Below are positions 11,165 through 22,177 of a DNA stretch of 64,000 nt, piece after piece. The position numbers and the translations under genes are program-made. The DNA is from Penicillium oxalicum. Taxonomy: Eukaryota; Ascomycota; Eurotiomycetes; Eurotiales; Aspergillaceae. The notes under the pieces are model-generated. The model had not been told where the DNA came from. It saw nothing but the letters and a program-made list of their open reading frames with translations, and did not search any database. The stretch spans positions 3,472,001 through 3,536,000 of the forward strand of contig NC_064652.1 of NCBI RefSeq assembly GCF_001723175.1, given 5' to 3'. Position 1 is the first letter of the stretch, and the number at the start of each line of letters is the position of its first letter.

Positions 11165-11608
11165 AAATTTTTGTTTACTCGTCACTCTGTACTTGGCTCA
11201 AACAAAGAAAAGGCTTTCTTACTTTATCATTCGACAATCGATAGACGTCCTACGCGTCAAGCCTTCCAGCCGCAGATTACGTTTACAGCAAGGGTTTTGA
11301 CCAAATTCGATTTCTGTGGTTCAGATCAGAACGCTCATCTGTTGCCGAGACCCCTTCGGGCCCTACCAACCAGGAATTGCAGAACCATGCAGAACCTTGT
11401 CAAAACTACAAGCATGGACTTTAACCATATATTAAAACAGCCAGATAGCTCTGCCTTTCATTTAAAGCCTATGAATCGCATTGTCTTTCATGGCTATGAT
11501 AGCCGTATACAGGGATCTTTCCCAGGTACTGAAGCAAGAATACATTGATGGCTTATTGTATTCCGCGGGACCTATTAGTTTAAACTATGTAAAATAGCCC
11601 GTTCAAGG
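11165..11608. other. Unique sequence after LTR fragment
   Basis: No gene is recognised. The open frame that runs in from the LTR fragment reaches 11548 but has no start of its own or family resemblance. Confidence 0.4.
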
Positions 11609-12373
11609 CTAAGCTGCAGTATCGTAGCCAATCGTCACGGCGAGTCTGACTGGCCCAGGATAGAGATTACCTCCGATACCGCCAACTTCGGCAAGGGAAC
11701 TTATGTAGGCATTGTGGATAAGGGTAGCGTCCTTCGTGACAAAAGAACAGATACCGGTGAGAATATCGCAAATTTTCATGCCTTGGACTGGTAGGCCCGC
11801 ATTTTGTGCGGCTATGGCTGACACATCGAATCCTGACCAGCCAGAGTTGATGACTGAACCGAAATCATACTCGCCCCATGTAGAAGCGTAACCACCGTGA
11901 GAGTCGACCGGTATAGAATCTCCGGGGGCAGCAGCCCACCCTCCTTGAGAGTTCTCATCGATTGCGATGTACCGAAATTGACCGGACTTCAAGATGAATT
12001 TTCTGCAGGCCTGGCCATACCAACCGCTTAGCAAACCATCCGGCCCTATTTTATTCCAAATCACCACAGTCCACCTTTCTCCTCCCACTGGACCTTCGAA
12101 TCGTAAAACATATTTATACTGATTGGCCGTGCTCTCAGATACTTCAATGATGTTGCTTCCATAGGGATCGCCGACGTTGCCAATGTATTTCACACCATAG
12201 CCACTTGAGTTTGTCGTACCGCCGAATTGAGACGTTGAGGAAAGTCGACTCAGGATGACAGAGACCTTCCCGGAGGACCTCGCGGGTGAAGTAAAATCAC
12301 GAAACTCTGCGTACGTGACCCCATACGAACAGACAAGAGCAATGATCAAAACCCAGGAACAAAGTAAAGTCAT
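11609..12373 (-). CDS. Asp f 4-like secreted protein, 254 aa
   Basis: Single exon from ATG 12373. Residues 1-22 form a clear signal peptide (hydrophobic core WVLIIALVCS, cleavage near TYA). The mature part carries segments I associate with the fungal Asp f 4 allergen family: YIGNVGDPYGSNIIEVSE, WTVVIWNKIGPDG, ENSQGGWAAAPG, GGYASTWGEYDFGS, INSGWSGFDVSAI, GMKICD and a C-terminal GGIGGN-PGPVRLAVTI. Length and motif order fit the C-terminal Asp f 4 domain without the long low-complexity N-terminus of some members. The molecular function of the family is not established; it is secreted. The gene looks intact although LTR fragments lie on both sides (10901-11164 and 12442-12729). Confidence 0.85.
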   Translation of the reverse strand: MTLLCSWVLIIALVCSYGVTYAEFRDFTSPARSSGKVSVILSRLSSTSQFGGTTNSSGYGVKYIGNVGDPYGSNIIEVSESTANQYKYVLRFEGPVGGERWTVVIWNKIGPDGLLSGWYGQACRKFILKSGQFRYIAIDENSQGGWAAAPGDSIPVDSHGGYASTWGEYDFGSVINSGWSGFDVSAIAAQNAGLPVQGMKICDILTGICSFVTKDATLIHNAYISSLAEVGGIGGNLYPGPVRLAVTIGYDTAA

Positions 12374-12441
12374 GTTGCAAAATGTCTATCTGTCATAACG
12401 GGAAGAGGCGAAATATTTATGTTGGGGTGAGTGAACTTGTT

Positions 12442-12729
12442 GCTGTAAGCTTCAAGTTAGTTTTAGTTTAAAGGTTCTAGACACTGCACCGGAAACGCAA
12501 TCTCGGTGCCGGTAGATTAGCGGCCGATTCCCACGTCGCACTTCCCGCGAGAGTCGACCTACGGTCGACTCTGGCTCCTGCTCTGAGTGTTCGCCTCGGG
12601 GCCTTCCCGGGCTCACTCAAGTATACCGAAACGCACGTAACAGCGCTAGTTCCTAGCGTCTGCGGAGTGACTGACCCACGGCCGTCCCTCAAGTAGCTGC
12701 GGCTCCCGCGCTCCTTGAGGTTCGTAACA
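12442..12729 (-). mobile_element. TGTTACG-family LTR fragment, divergent subtype
   Basis: Read on the minus strand it begins TGTTACGAACCTCAAGGAGC and follows the LTR module (GCCGCAGCTACTTGAG, CGTGCGTTTCGGTATACTTG) with about 75-80 percent similarity by eye. It then diverges into GTGTCTAGAACCTTTAAAC...GAAGCTTACA, a tail also present at about 44270-44310. It is therefore a second subtype of the same family, oriented opposite to 10901-11164. Confidence 0.75.
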
Positions 12730-13201
12730 AAACGGTTGAAAACAATTTTCCTTAAACTGTTATGCAAAGATGAGATATATCATATGCAACAAGTTGAAGT
12801 AAACAAGCTGAGATATGGCGAGTCTATCATATTCAATACCGTTGAATGCCGCCCAGATTACCTTTACATCAGATTCTTCCACGATAGTTCTTATCAAGTA
12901 CGGTCCTGGAACGGGTGAAAGGAGATGAGGGCGACCTCCGCTGCGGTAAAAGCCAAGTGGACCTGTGGGAAGCTACAGGCACTCGCCGACTCTTTACATG
13001 AAGGGAAAACGGAGATGTCAAGGGCCGAGGAATCCTTGAAAATAATGCGACTGGATGCAAGAGATCAAGAACCTGTGTAGCTCGGGCAAGGCTCAGGTGT
13101 TTGGTTTGATTGAGTTGATATGGATTAGATTGTTGCCGGAAAACCAAGTCTGATATAATCCCTGTCGTTGCCGACCACACAATAGTACATCAACACCATA
13201 T
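12730..13201. other. Possible truncated gene tail, otherwise nothing
   Basis: A 52-codon frame at 12924-13079 (plus; MRATSAAVKAKWTCGKLQAL at its start) is helical and charged and could be a last exon. I found no exon to join to it before the LTR fragment at 12729, so it is not called. Confidence 0.3.
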
Positions 13202-13382
13202 TGATAGACCTACAGGTCTACAAGGCAAGGAAGCAATCTGGAGGCGAGACAACTGGGATTGGGAAGTCTATCTCAGGAAGAAGGAAGAAGAGAGAGGGAA
13301 AACCCACGAGCGGGAGAAAAACCCTCAAGGCACATGACTGCTGCTGGGCCTAGCAAACATCTGGAGAGGGCAAACTCTCTCA
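13202..13382 (-). mobile_element. Solo copia-type LTR (181 bp) with TSD CATAT
   Basis: On the plus strand it begins TGATAGACCTACAGGTC and ends CAAACTCTCTCA; in element orientation it begins TGAGAGAG. The flanks 13197-13201 and 13383-13387 are both CATAT, a perfect 5-bp target-site duplication. The family is identified as copia-type from the copy at 46029-46207, which follows a Ty1/copia RNase H remnant. No internal region is present. Confidence 0.9.
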
Positions 13383-14944
13383 CATATATACACAAAACAA
13401 CGGGCCATAGTAATTTGATCATTTTGAGAGCCTTGAAAATTGGTGAAGAATGGGTCTTTCAATGGCTGTCCGTTCTTTGATGCCAAGAATGTCAATTCTC
13501 TTCAGCACAAGGCAACCAAATGTAATGGCAGCCCTGATACTAATATAGATTTCATGCACAACCTAGCATGGACGGCCGCATGTTAACTCAGCGAGTTAAT
13601 ATGTCGACCCTCAGAGACCTTTAAATTCAAACTATGCCGATCAATTATTGGTCAGAATCTATGTCGACAGTGTGGCTCGTACAGACGTACTGATGTAATA
13701 TCGCCGTATTGATGCTGAGTCATTTCGGTGGCGGTGGTGGTGCTCCTGGTTCTTTAACACCGGTGGTGTCGTACGCGCCTCGGGCCATGTTGAAAGGGGG
13801 CTCAGATAAGCACATATCAATCGAAAAATTGCGAGGATTAAATGATGAGGATTGAATGATATATAAAATGTCTTTCTAGAGAACAGAGCTTTTTAGAGAC
13901 CAGCAGAGGTGACAAAGGACTATTTAAGTTTTTGGTATTTCTGTCTGCTTCGGTGAAGGCCATTTATCAAGTACTATAATTTAGACTGGATATAGCCTAT
14001 GCTTTGGGAACAAGATCAGCCTTGACCTGGTAGGGGCGACGGATGAGAGCTGATGGCAGTAAATCAATCTAGTTCGAAACGCTAATGCAAGGCGATACAT
14101 AGCGCCATTATACCAAGGTAATTTTAACAGGCTAGTCAAAATTGAACTGTAAATCAGGTCAAGACACAGAGTCCACGCATGTTCTAGCCCGTGCTGATAC
14201 TCAGGCTGTAGGAATAGTGCTGGCAACCCCGTAGTCGCAAGACAGTCTCCTGGGGTCTTAAGATCAAATTAAATGGTGCTTTCGAGATTTTGAGTGGTGA
14301 TGTGAAAGCTATCATAGGGACATCAGTGGCTCAGACTTTGGCTGCGCCAGAGCGTCTTTCAAATTCCAACCATCTTCACAATCCCGCTTCCAACGATCAT
14401 CCATATTATAGCGTATGAAAACAGAAACGATAAAAAGGAATGCAGTCATTCGCCGCATTACAAAAATTGCTGGGAAAAAATTCTTCTGCCCACCAGGAGT
14501 GGAGTTTGTTTTAAACACTAACCTGGCCACGCGCGAATCGCGGCGCTTTCAAATCCAAGTAGTAAGAACTACTGCGAGTCATCGGCCTGTCTAACGCATA
14601 GATTTAAAGACGTAAATTCAGTTCAAACACCACTGCTGTGGGTGCAAGTCCTTGAGCAGGCTATTTTCTGCTACAGACCACACTGCCCTCTCCCGCAGCC
14701 ATGGCATCGCTAAAACCAATGGAGCTAGATCTCTCAACATTACATAGCCAGGTCTCCCTTTCGTTTATCCCAACCCAGGAATAGAGAACCAAGTAAATCA
14801 TCTGGACCGAGCCTGGGGCGGATGCAGAGTGAATCATTGCCGAAGACATAGTAACTTCATTTCATACCTCGGGCTACGGACGGAAGAAATTTCACCATCA
14901 TACTAAGCATCGTGTCATACCTCAAGGTACATGAATTATAGGAG
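13383..14944. other. Gene-poor stretch
   Basis: Short frames on both strands (for example 14226-13981 and 14530-14312, minus) lack splice or family support. An imperfect polypyrimidine/A-T texture dominates. Nothing further is supported. Confidence 0.4.
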
Positions 14945-15475
14945 CTATGACCCGGGGTACTGAGCGGAGGAGGGCATTGCCTGTGTAAACTGAGGGTCGT
15001 GTTCGGGCATGGACAGCTGACGGATGGCTTTCTGGAGATCTGTAACGATGCGCTCTAGCTGCTTCAGACGGTGATACTTCTCCTATACCTCGCGACGCAG
15101 TCGCTCGACTTCGTTGCGGAGATCGTGGCCATTTTTATCGAAATCCAGAAGCTTGCCGTTGGGTGAATCTTGTTTGCGCTTGAGACCAGAGTTGGCGCGC
15201 TCCCATAGCATATCCTTAAGGGTGGAGGCTGTTGGACCCTCATTGGTGTGCCTGTGGCGACGGCGCAAGTGCTCCCAAAGGTTATCTTTTCGCGTGAATC
15301 CGCTGCCAGTGCTGCGGTCGTAACCGGCATAGGAACACATCAAGGGCTTCTTGGAGTCGTTGTTCTTCTTGTGGACGTTACGCTGGTGGCCTAAAAGGCC
15401 GCCAGAGTAGGTGAAGCTCCGAATCGTGTCACAACCAGGTTCGTGGCACTTGAAAGACCGATAGTGTTTACTCAT
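14945..15475 (-). pseudogene. C2H2 zinc-finger protein, decayed by RIP-type point changes
   Basis: From ATG 15475 the frame encodes a C2H2-like finger (FKCHEPGCD...GGLLGHQRNVH) and a second fungal-type finger GSGFTRKDNLWEHLRRRH. The second zinc ligand of that finger, expected as Cys in the usual C-x-x-x-x-C context, is Tyr (CSYAGY), consistent with TGC-to-TAC. After RREV there is an in-frame TAG (15092-15094 region). The same frame then continues as EKYHRLKQLERIVTDLQKAI and a further ~30 codons to TAG at 14945, so TAG probably replaced CAG. Both lesions are RIP-type transitions. The product would have been a nuclear DNA-binding protein with a C-terminal coiled coil. An intron 3' end (CTAAC...TTATCAG) just upstream of the ATG suggests a missing 5' exon. 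Confidence 0.65.
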
Positions 15476-15545
15476 ATGTTTGCTGATAATGACGAGTTAG
15501 TACGGACAAGAGTCAGCGAATAACGCGTCAAAAAGGAATTGAATT

Positions 15546-15724
15546 TGAGAGAGTTTGCCCTCTCCAGATGTTTGCTAGGCCCAGCAGCGGTCATGTGTCT
15601 TGAGGGTTTTTCCCCCATCTTGGGTTTTCCCTCTCTCTCTCTTCTTCCTTCTCCCTAGACTTCCCAATCCCAGTTATCTCGCCTCCAGATTGCTTCCTTG
15701 CCTTGTAGACCTGTAGGTCTATCA
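15546..15724 (+). mobile_element. Solo copia-type LTR (179 bp) with TSD GAATT
   Basis: TGAGAGAGTTTGCC...GGTCTATCA with 15541-15545 and 15725-15729 both GAATT. It has the same length as the copia 3' LTR at 46029-46207. It lies about 70 bp upstream of the ATG of the C2H2 pseudogene, in its 5' exon/intron region, and may have contributed to loss of that gene. Confidence 0.92.
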
Positions 15725-15729
15725 GAATT

Positions 15730-16744
15730 AGCTTACTTCCATTTACAGGGACGAGGGAACGTTGGCGGCGGAGCCTGACAGTCAGTGTGGTCGCAATAGA
15801 TTTAGCCTTCGGCGTTCTTAGGAGGATTGCGGTCGCGCAGCACTGAGCGCGCGCCCTCCATGCCTCCAAAAACAAATCAAGATGCAACAGGAATCATGCA
15901 CAGCTTCGCTTTTCAGGCTAATATAGTGAGATCCGTCGACCATAGTATCGTGTCGATCCCTCTCAATTGAGAGGGACTGGTAGTGGAATAGAGATACCGG
16001 CACGAAGCGTCTACTAATCGCTTACAACCCTTAGGAGTCAACAAACAAAGGGGAGTAGGAAATAGAGCAAAAATTATTTTGACAATCAGGGAAAGGGAAG
16101 ACGTAAATAAGTTTGATCAAGGCCGAGGATCTGGAGAACTGATGCAGAAGAGTTACGATTGGTATAATACTAGGACTTGTATAATTTCATTGCGAGGGTG
16201 ATAATGCCTCCAGAGCCGGTCTTGTCACATCTCCACATCTCATCTCTTATTTTGTCCTTCATCGCGAATTCATGATTTTGATTGGCTATGGGGCAATTTA
16301 CTGAAAGCGGGCTTGGGGCCCATCTATTCGTCTCAAGGCCAGCGCCTTGGCGACTCGCTTACCTAATAGTCGTACCTTTTTTAGCCACATTATGTATCAA
16401 GTTGGACAAAGCAAGGAGGCACCTTAGTAATTTACCAGCTATTCCCCTACCCAGTAGTGGAGCCGCGTCCTGGGAAGCCAACGCCCTCATGCGATTGAGT
16501 TTTATGCTCTCACTACAGGGACTGGGAACCCCACCGCTGGGACTACATTGCTTCCTTTCGGGCCATTCTGTGTAAATCGGCTCTTATGCATGAGAACCGC
16601 TGCTCTTTTCTCACAACGATAGCGTCCCAGCGGTGGCACGATGTGGGCCTGTAAAAAGTTGTAGGCTAGCGGCAATGGATTTGACGTCGAAGAGAGTTGC
16701 AGAGTGAACCCCCGAAAGTCTCGTCCGCAGAGCGACTATGAAAT
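15730..16744. other. Gene-poor stretch
   Basis: May contain the 5' part of the C2H2 gene (a minus-strand coding-like stretch around 15740-15890 with a GTAAGC donor near 15738), but the joined frame contains a stop, so this is not called. 16282-16575 (plus) is open but featureless. Confidence 0.35.
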
Positions 16745-17232
16745 TACTGTAAAACTAAGTTCACAGCCCCAGAGCACGATTGTCCCAGGAGCACCGTCCC
16801 TACGAGCAGGCAGCCAATTCTTCATTTGATATTGTTAGATTCTACGATTTCACAGGATACATACGAGACGGGAAATTATCAATCAAGAAGATCAGTTCAT
16901 ATCGCGTTCTTTGTTAAGTCTAGCGCAGATCGCCATGACTGACAACCTTAGCTATTGTTATCGTAGGCGTTCTCTGAGCCATGACTTTGGAACTTAGAGG
17001 AGATGGCAACATTGTGACCATTCCAGAATCAAACCGATGCTTCCTGGGGCGGATAACGCCCCAGGATCAATTTCGTAGTTCCTACGACATGCAACGCCTA
17101 TCCTAGGAGATGTTCACTCAATCCATAGTGAGTTTTAAGTTTTTGCTCCCAAGGACGGCCTTGACGGATCCCAGGATCTCTCGGTGCGCCGGAGCAGCCC
17201 TGCCTATCCTGAGACTTGCTGTTACTGAGGCT
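16745..17232 (+). repeat. 488-bp dispersed duplication, copy 1
   Basis: Matches 38333-38820 end to end over the same overall length (about 90 percent by eye, mostly transitions). It starts ACTGTAAAACTA and ends GTTACTGAGGCT. There are no obvious terminal inverted repeats or target duplication, and no coding family is recognised. A strongly conserved core is GGAACTTAGAGGAGATGGCA. Confidence 0.85.
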
Positions 17233-18591
17233 CGTGGATGTCATTGTCTGACAGTTTGGTTAAATTGCGAAGTTAGCATGAAGTATGTACTCATACTCAC
17301 GTCGAGAGCAGATCGCAGCCTGAAAGAAAACGGATGATATACATAAGCATCAGAGTTCCGTTCAAAAATCTTCCTCAGCCCATACTCAATCATGTCAATG
17401 GAAATGACAATACCGCCCCTTCCTCGAGTCGATCAATGCCAGGTCTGTCAAAATCCCTCTCCATCGCTTGAGAAAGCTGTTTCCCGATATCCCGCTCCAC
17501 TGCCATGGCCATCATCCTTGCCTACTATGCTGATAGCCCAACCGAGCTTAGAGTCTTGTTGATCAAATCAATCAGCAAAAATAGCTCATGGGGCAACACC
17601 TAGGAGCCGGCGAGAGGTGGTTCGGGCGACGAGGACCGAACTATACTGGATTCGGCGGCCCGTGAAAGCGAAGAGGCGGAGACTCGAGAGGTTATTCCAC
17701 CGTCTTCTATATTTAGATCTAGGAACAGTGTCATACGGCTCTTGATGAAAAATCGTCCCCTATTCGTCCCTCCGGTGTGTTGACCACGGATCATCCCACG
17801 GGATTCAGGAGGGGAATCGCACTATGAAGTGGTTGATGCAATGCACGCTATTGCCGAGAGCCTATAGTTTGCCTTCGTTCAGAGCGACTCGTAGTTGGAT
17901 TCTCTTGTTGCCCCTGGAAGACTGCGCATAGTGAAGGCCAAGTCAAACGAGAACGTGTATACAGCCTGGTTCGTATTCAGGCTATTTGTATGTGCGTTGG
18001 CTGTTCTGCGAGTCATGTCTAAGAAATGCAGTGGAGGTGTCTCAACATCCTGACTATGCTAGTATCCACACGTTGTTTCGCGGGGCCGATGGGCACCCGG
18101 AGATACAGCATTTGCACACTAGAACCTGTATTGATTGATCGGTGATAGTTGCCATTTCGGCTTGGACGTCGGGTGTCAATGAATGTTTTGTGTGTGCGTG
18201 TGTGTGCGTGTGTGTCCGCGCGTATTGCGCCTAGGACGTACACTGACATTCGAGAAGTCGAGGGTGAACTTTCCACTATTATTGACTGCAAGAGGTTGTT
18301 CTGAACTTCGATGCTAAACTACCACATATTAGTGGAACCAAGCAAATCCAGTCTGATTGATAAAATCGCAGATAGGGCCTGCCTCCATCACGGCTAATCG
18401 TCTGCGTCGTGCGGCTTCAGGGGCTGTTACGATTTAACTACATATTTTCCTACGTCTCGCCATTTAATGGCGCCTGAGGGTATAATCTCACCGCCTTCCG
18501 ACTATTATCCTAATGAATTGCCGAAATATCTCTATCTTTGTATTTGCCATCGCTGAAGTTCCTAGAATGGCTGGAAGAGGAAGAGTAACTG
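17233..18591. other. Gene-poor stretch with GT microsatellite
   Basis: 18188-18216 is a GT/GC-interspersed microsatellite (GTGTGTGCGTGTGTGTGCG). The 17600-17794 and 18019-18291 minus frames have no features I can support. Confidence 0.4.
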
Positions 18592-20264
18592 TCATTGCTG
18601 GATCAGAGCTTTTTTCGCCAGTCTCTTCGATCGTCTGGGTTGAAATTGAAACCCATCGGATAAAAACTTGCGTTTCACACATGCCACATGGGAGCTAAGT
18701 GGTAAGTTATCCACAGAAGTACCAGCTTGCTCCGTTGTTTCCTGAGTAATAGTGTCGCTAGCCATTGAGGGTGCACTTACGCCTTGACCAGGTGCAGGCG
18801 AGTGAGGATTGTGGTCAGCTGAAGACAGTCCGGAAGAGAAGGAGAGAAAGAATTTTGGGTCTACGTTGTCTGAGTGAACGCTCAGGACAACAGGGCCAAA
18901 GAAGTCTTCCCGTTCCTCGTAATCCGAGGCTAAAGGGGGCCATCTCCTATAAAGTTCAATAGAAACTCTCCCGGTGAAGCCGTGCCACCAATTGGCTCCC
19001 TTTTTTCGTTGTGGCCCAGCTGATTCAATTATCACAATCCCCTCTGACTGTTTGCGTGATGCACGGACTTGAGTACCGTAATCGTTCTGGTGAACCCTAG
19101 GGGAGAAGGTAACAAAGAATCTTGGGCTTTTTCCTTCCAAAGAGATGACCGCAGCACCTCGCCCAAAGAGAATGTCGTCTTGCCGGAAAGTCTCTAGACT
19201 GCAAGGTATCTCTAGCGGAAAGAAAGCTGTTCGGATGATGACTTGGTTGACTAAAAATTCCATTGGCTTTTTCAGCCCCCTCTGGAATCCTGGGACATGG
19301 AATCGCATGGTCACACGGCCTTCGTCGTTTCGTCCCTGCAGCGGTGCGGATCTATTTGTGTGGCTTGGTAGCGAGCTTTCTGTAAAATCAAGTCTCAGAG
19401 GTTGCATCAACGCGAATAGCAAGGAATCACTAACGAGGGGGCTGAATCCCATCAAAAAATGCTTTAGCCTGTAGACAATCTGCCTTCCGACAGTGCTCCA
19501 TATGATCGTGAATCGCCGCTAGTTCATCGCCAATAGCAGTAGATATGGAAGAACCCCAGGCCAAGGCAGTTTTACCTAAGAACCGGGCTTCGTTGATATT
19601 ATCCGCTGGTTCAAGCGATAATCTGGGTTTTGTAGGTCCCATATCATAGGGACTACTTGAAAAGCCCTTCCCGAAGGCTTTATCCGCTTGAATTGATATT
19701 TCTTGCGGGGCAGCATTGCGGGTTACCGGAAAAGTATCAGGCACGCTGGGGTCTTTCTTGGGTCCCTCGGTCCCAGAAGCTTTTCCTCGATTCATGCTTT
19801 GTTCGCTCCCTAGGAAGACTCAGCATAATAGTCTCAAATAGATATTGGCTGAGCGTACCTCCGTGCCTCTTCATAGCACTCTCCATCCTTGCTGCCCCAA
19901 AGGAGTTGTCAAATGAATTCCTAGTGAATTGAAATGCTTTGTGGTCCGGCTGAAACTGTTCGAATGACGGAAGGCCTGTGAGATCCTCATGGACTGGCGA
20001 CCTGATGGACACATGAATAGAAAACGGATCAACAGCTGCTTCATGCTCCCCTAGATGGGCGAAGTTTCCACCGGTCAAGGATCCCCAAAACTCTGGTGTG
20101 GTCATTATCTCAGTGTCGGCATCGGAACCAAGTTGGTCTGGCTCATCTTGAAGTCGGCCGTCGTTAACCCGGGTCATGTCTGGATCGGAAGCTGAGTTTA
20201 ACGGGGAAAGATTATCTTCGATCACTATGGGATTGGCGAACGTGCCCAACTCAGGGGTAACCAT
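18592..20264 (-). CDS. SIM-motif protein A, about 540 aa, frameshift or long intron inside
   Basis: Exon 1 is 20264-19859 (ATG 20264). The intron is 19858-19810 (49 bp, donor GTACGC, acceptor TCCTAG, phase 1). Exon 2 starts at 19809. Residues 11-17 read NPIVIED, a SUMO-interaction-like hydrophobic core followed by acid, and residues 55-60 read TTPEFW. Both are shared with the proteins at 29892-30573 and 36085-37834. The C-terminal half is an unknown domain (MRFHVPGFQRG, FFVTFSPRVHQND, WWHGFTGRVSIELY) and the end is PRRSKRLAKKALIQQ, a basic, possibly nuclear-targeting tail. The frame changes at a T6 run (plus-strand A6 19454-19459): dropping one T joins the two frames. Alternatively a ~195-bp intron (GTAAAA...TTTACAG) bridges the region in phase. 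Function is unknown; probably nuclear. Confidence 0.55.
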
Positions 20265-20472
20265 AGCCGGTATTTGACAATGTACGGGAGTGGTTTACCC
20301 CCCTGGAAAGGTATGGTTAACCGGTAAACTATGAGGGCGATCGCTTCCGGAGAGCAGGTTTAAATATATACCCTCGGCGAAACTGACACTACTTGTCTCT
20401 ATGACGTCTTCAGAAGTACTTTTTACCGTTTTGAGCTACTGGGAATCTAGATAATCATGTGTTATTAGCGAA

Positions 20473-20838
20473 TCAGTAAAGATATCTTAAACGTGTCCAC
20501 GAAATAGCGTAGAGTCTGATGATTCCAGGAGTATCTAGCGGCTTCCTCGGCTGGGACAGTCTATAAATCAATAAGTTAATCATTGTAGGAGTTCCCAGGA
20601 GCAATTCTTCTAATAGACCGGTATAGGTAAACTCGCGGAGGTATAGTTTGACCAAGCATGTGTTCCGGTGCGCGTGCTCAACGTAGAGAGAAGTTGCCCA
20701 GAGTTGCGGTCTCCTCGTATGTTCATGCGATTTCTCTAGGACTAGCTTTGTGTCCGTTTGGAAAACCGCGGAAATCAGTAGACTAGGGTCCCCAGAGCAT
20801 GCAATTTGATAGATAGTTGATTGATTTGGCCAGAGCAT
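20473..20838 (-). CDS. Weak hypothetical protein, 121 aa
   Basis: Uninterrupted frame from ATG 20838, Leu/Thr-rich, with no motif, signal peptide or intron signals. It lies upstream of SIM protein A on the same strand. It could be a chance frame. Confidence 0.25.
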   Translation of the reverse strand: MLWPNQSTIYQIACSGDPSLLISAVFQTDTKLVLEKSHEHTRRPQLWATSLYVEHAHRNTCLVKLYLREFTYTGLLEELLLGTPTMINLLIYRLSQPRKPLDTPGIIRLYAISWTRLRYLY

Positions 20839-21941
20839 AATTCGGCCGCGTAAGAGGCTCCCTAGATTGGGACTTGACCACCGTAACGACTTTTCCGATG
20901 TTATTGTATTGCTTCCTTGCTGCCCGAGACTTTAGGAAGATTCTCAAGCTCGGAGATACACCGTTGTTTTGACTGCCTTAGTCAAGGTTATAGTCGGCAT
21001 ATCCAGAGTCCCAAATTTCCTGTACCCTACCTGTTGTTTGCGAAGACGTACCCCGGAGACGCTTCGTGACTTACAAAAGAAGAGTGCGATACTTTGACAG
21101 AAGTGATATGAGAGCTCAGAGCGCTGGGGTTCCCTGAAGTTCCCGTTTTAGTCTAACTCTTTACTTTCCAGGTGGCTTGCTTCGTTACGCTCCTGCCAAA
21201 AACACTTCCGGAATCCCATATATCGATAGTGTACAACCAGAACCTTAGGTCGCACTTCGAGCACTCCGTCTCTATCTTCCAATGTTGTGTAGCCTTGACA
21301 GAATTGTCTAGCAATGTCATTCTCTATTATTCCTGAGGGTCATTCTATTAGCTCGGCAAGAGATATCAACATCCAGATCACTTAGGTACAGTGACTATAG
21401 CCGCCGTCTGAGAATTCACCACTGGGTTTGCTGTAGTTTCGGCGTAAAATGTCTGAGAAGCATACTGGTGGGTCCATGTCTGTTGAACACAGTCACCACA
21501 AGCCCGCTCGCTGGCAGATCGTTGCTAATGAAAATAATATCCTACGCCATGATGAGCTTATGTCTTCAACTAAGCGAAGTTCTCATGCCCCGTTTGTTAA
21601 GCCGCCATTCGTCCTTGATGACTGTTCGCGGCTGACTTCCAATACCGAGAGGAATTTCTCGGAAAACCGCCGCACTAGATGGGCATTAGGGTCATTATCG
21701 TGGCATGGTACAGTTATGACTGCGCACAGATTTTTGCATTAGGAGTAATTTCAGCCGGCAAGTTGACGGTTAATTCCTATAAAAGACAACATCAGTGAAT
21801 GGGTGGAGAACAGAGCCTTCCAGCAAAGATTATTATGCGGACTCACGAGCACATCCAAAAAAAACTATCTGAGACCTGAAGAACCATCTATGCACTCCAT
21901 CTACTCCATTAGAACCTAAAACAGATAGTAAGAAAATTGGT
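20839..21941. other. Mostly featureless; weak frame 21449-21742
   Basis: The frame at 21449-21742 (plus, 97 aa, ATG present) is hydrophilic and histidine-rich at the start (SVEHSHHKPARWQIVANEN). There is no support beyond being open. Nothing else is seen in the stretch. Confidence 0.3.
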
Positions 21942-22177
21942 GTTTAGAAAAGTTGGGTTTAGAAAAGTTGGGTTTAGAAAAGTTGGGTTTAGAAAAGTTG
22001 GGTTTAGAAAAGTTGGGTTTAGAAAAGTTGGGTTTAGAAAAGTTGGGTTTAGAAAAGTTGGGTTTAGAAAAGTTGGGTTTAGAAAAGTTGGGTTTAGAAA
22101 AGTGGGGTTTAGAAAAGTGGGGTTTAGAAAAGTGGGGTTTAGAAAAGTGGGGTTTAGAAAAGTGGGTCTAGAAAAGT
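21942..22177. repeat. 15-bp minisatellite, about 15 units
   Basis: Tandem GTTTAGAAAAGTTGG units, the last five with AAGTGGG in place of AAGTTGG. Read on the minus strand one frame is N-F-S-K-P repeated, nearly the NFPKP pentapeptide encoded by the array at 28810-28958, 6.7 kb away. Because the period is 15, all in-phase frames are open, so the open frames here are artefacts. Confidence 0.95.

Noticed and set aside
10988..11548. Long plus-strand frame (186 codons) beginning inside the LTR module
   Set aside because: Its first ~59 codons are the shared LTR module, which is equally open in other copies (45360-45133, 49174-49401, 50225-50503). The remainder lacks a start or family signal.
21942..22177. 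CRISPR array
   Set aside because: Units are contiguous 15-mers without spacers, and the context is fungal.
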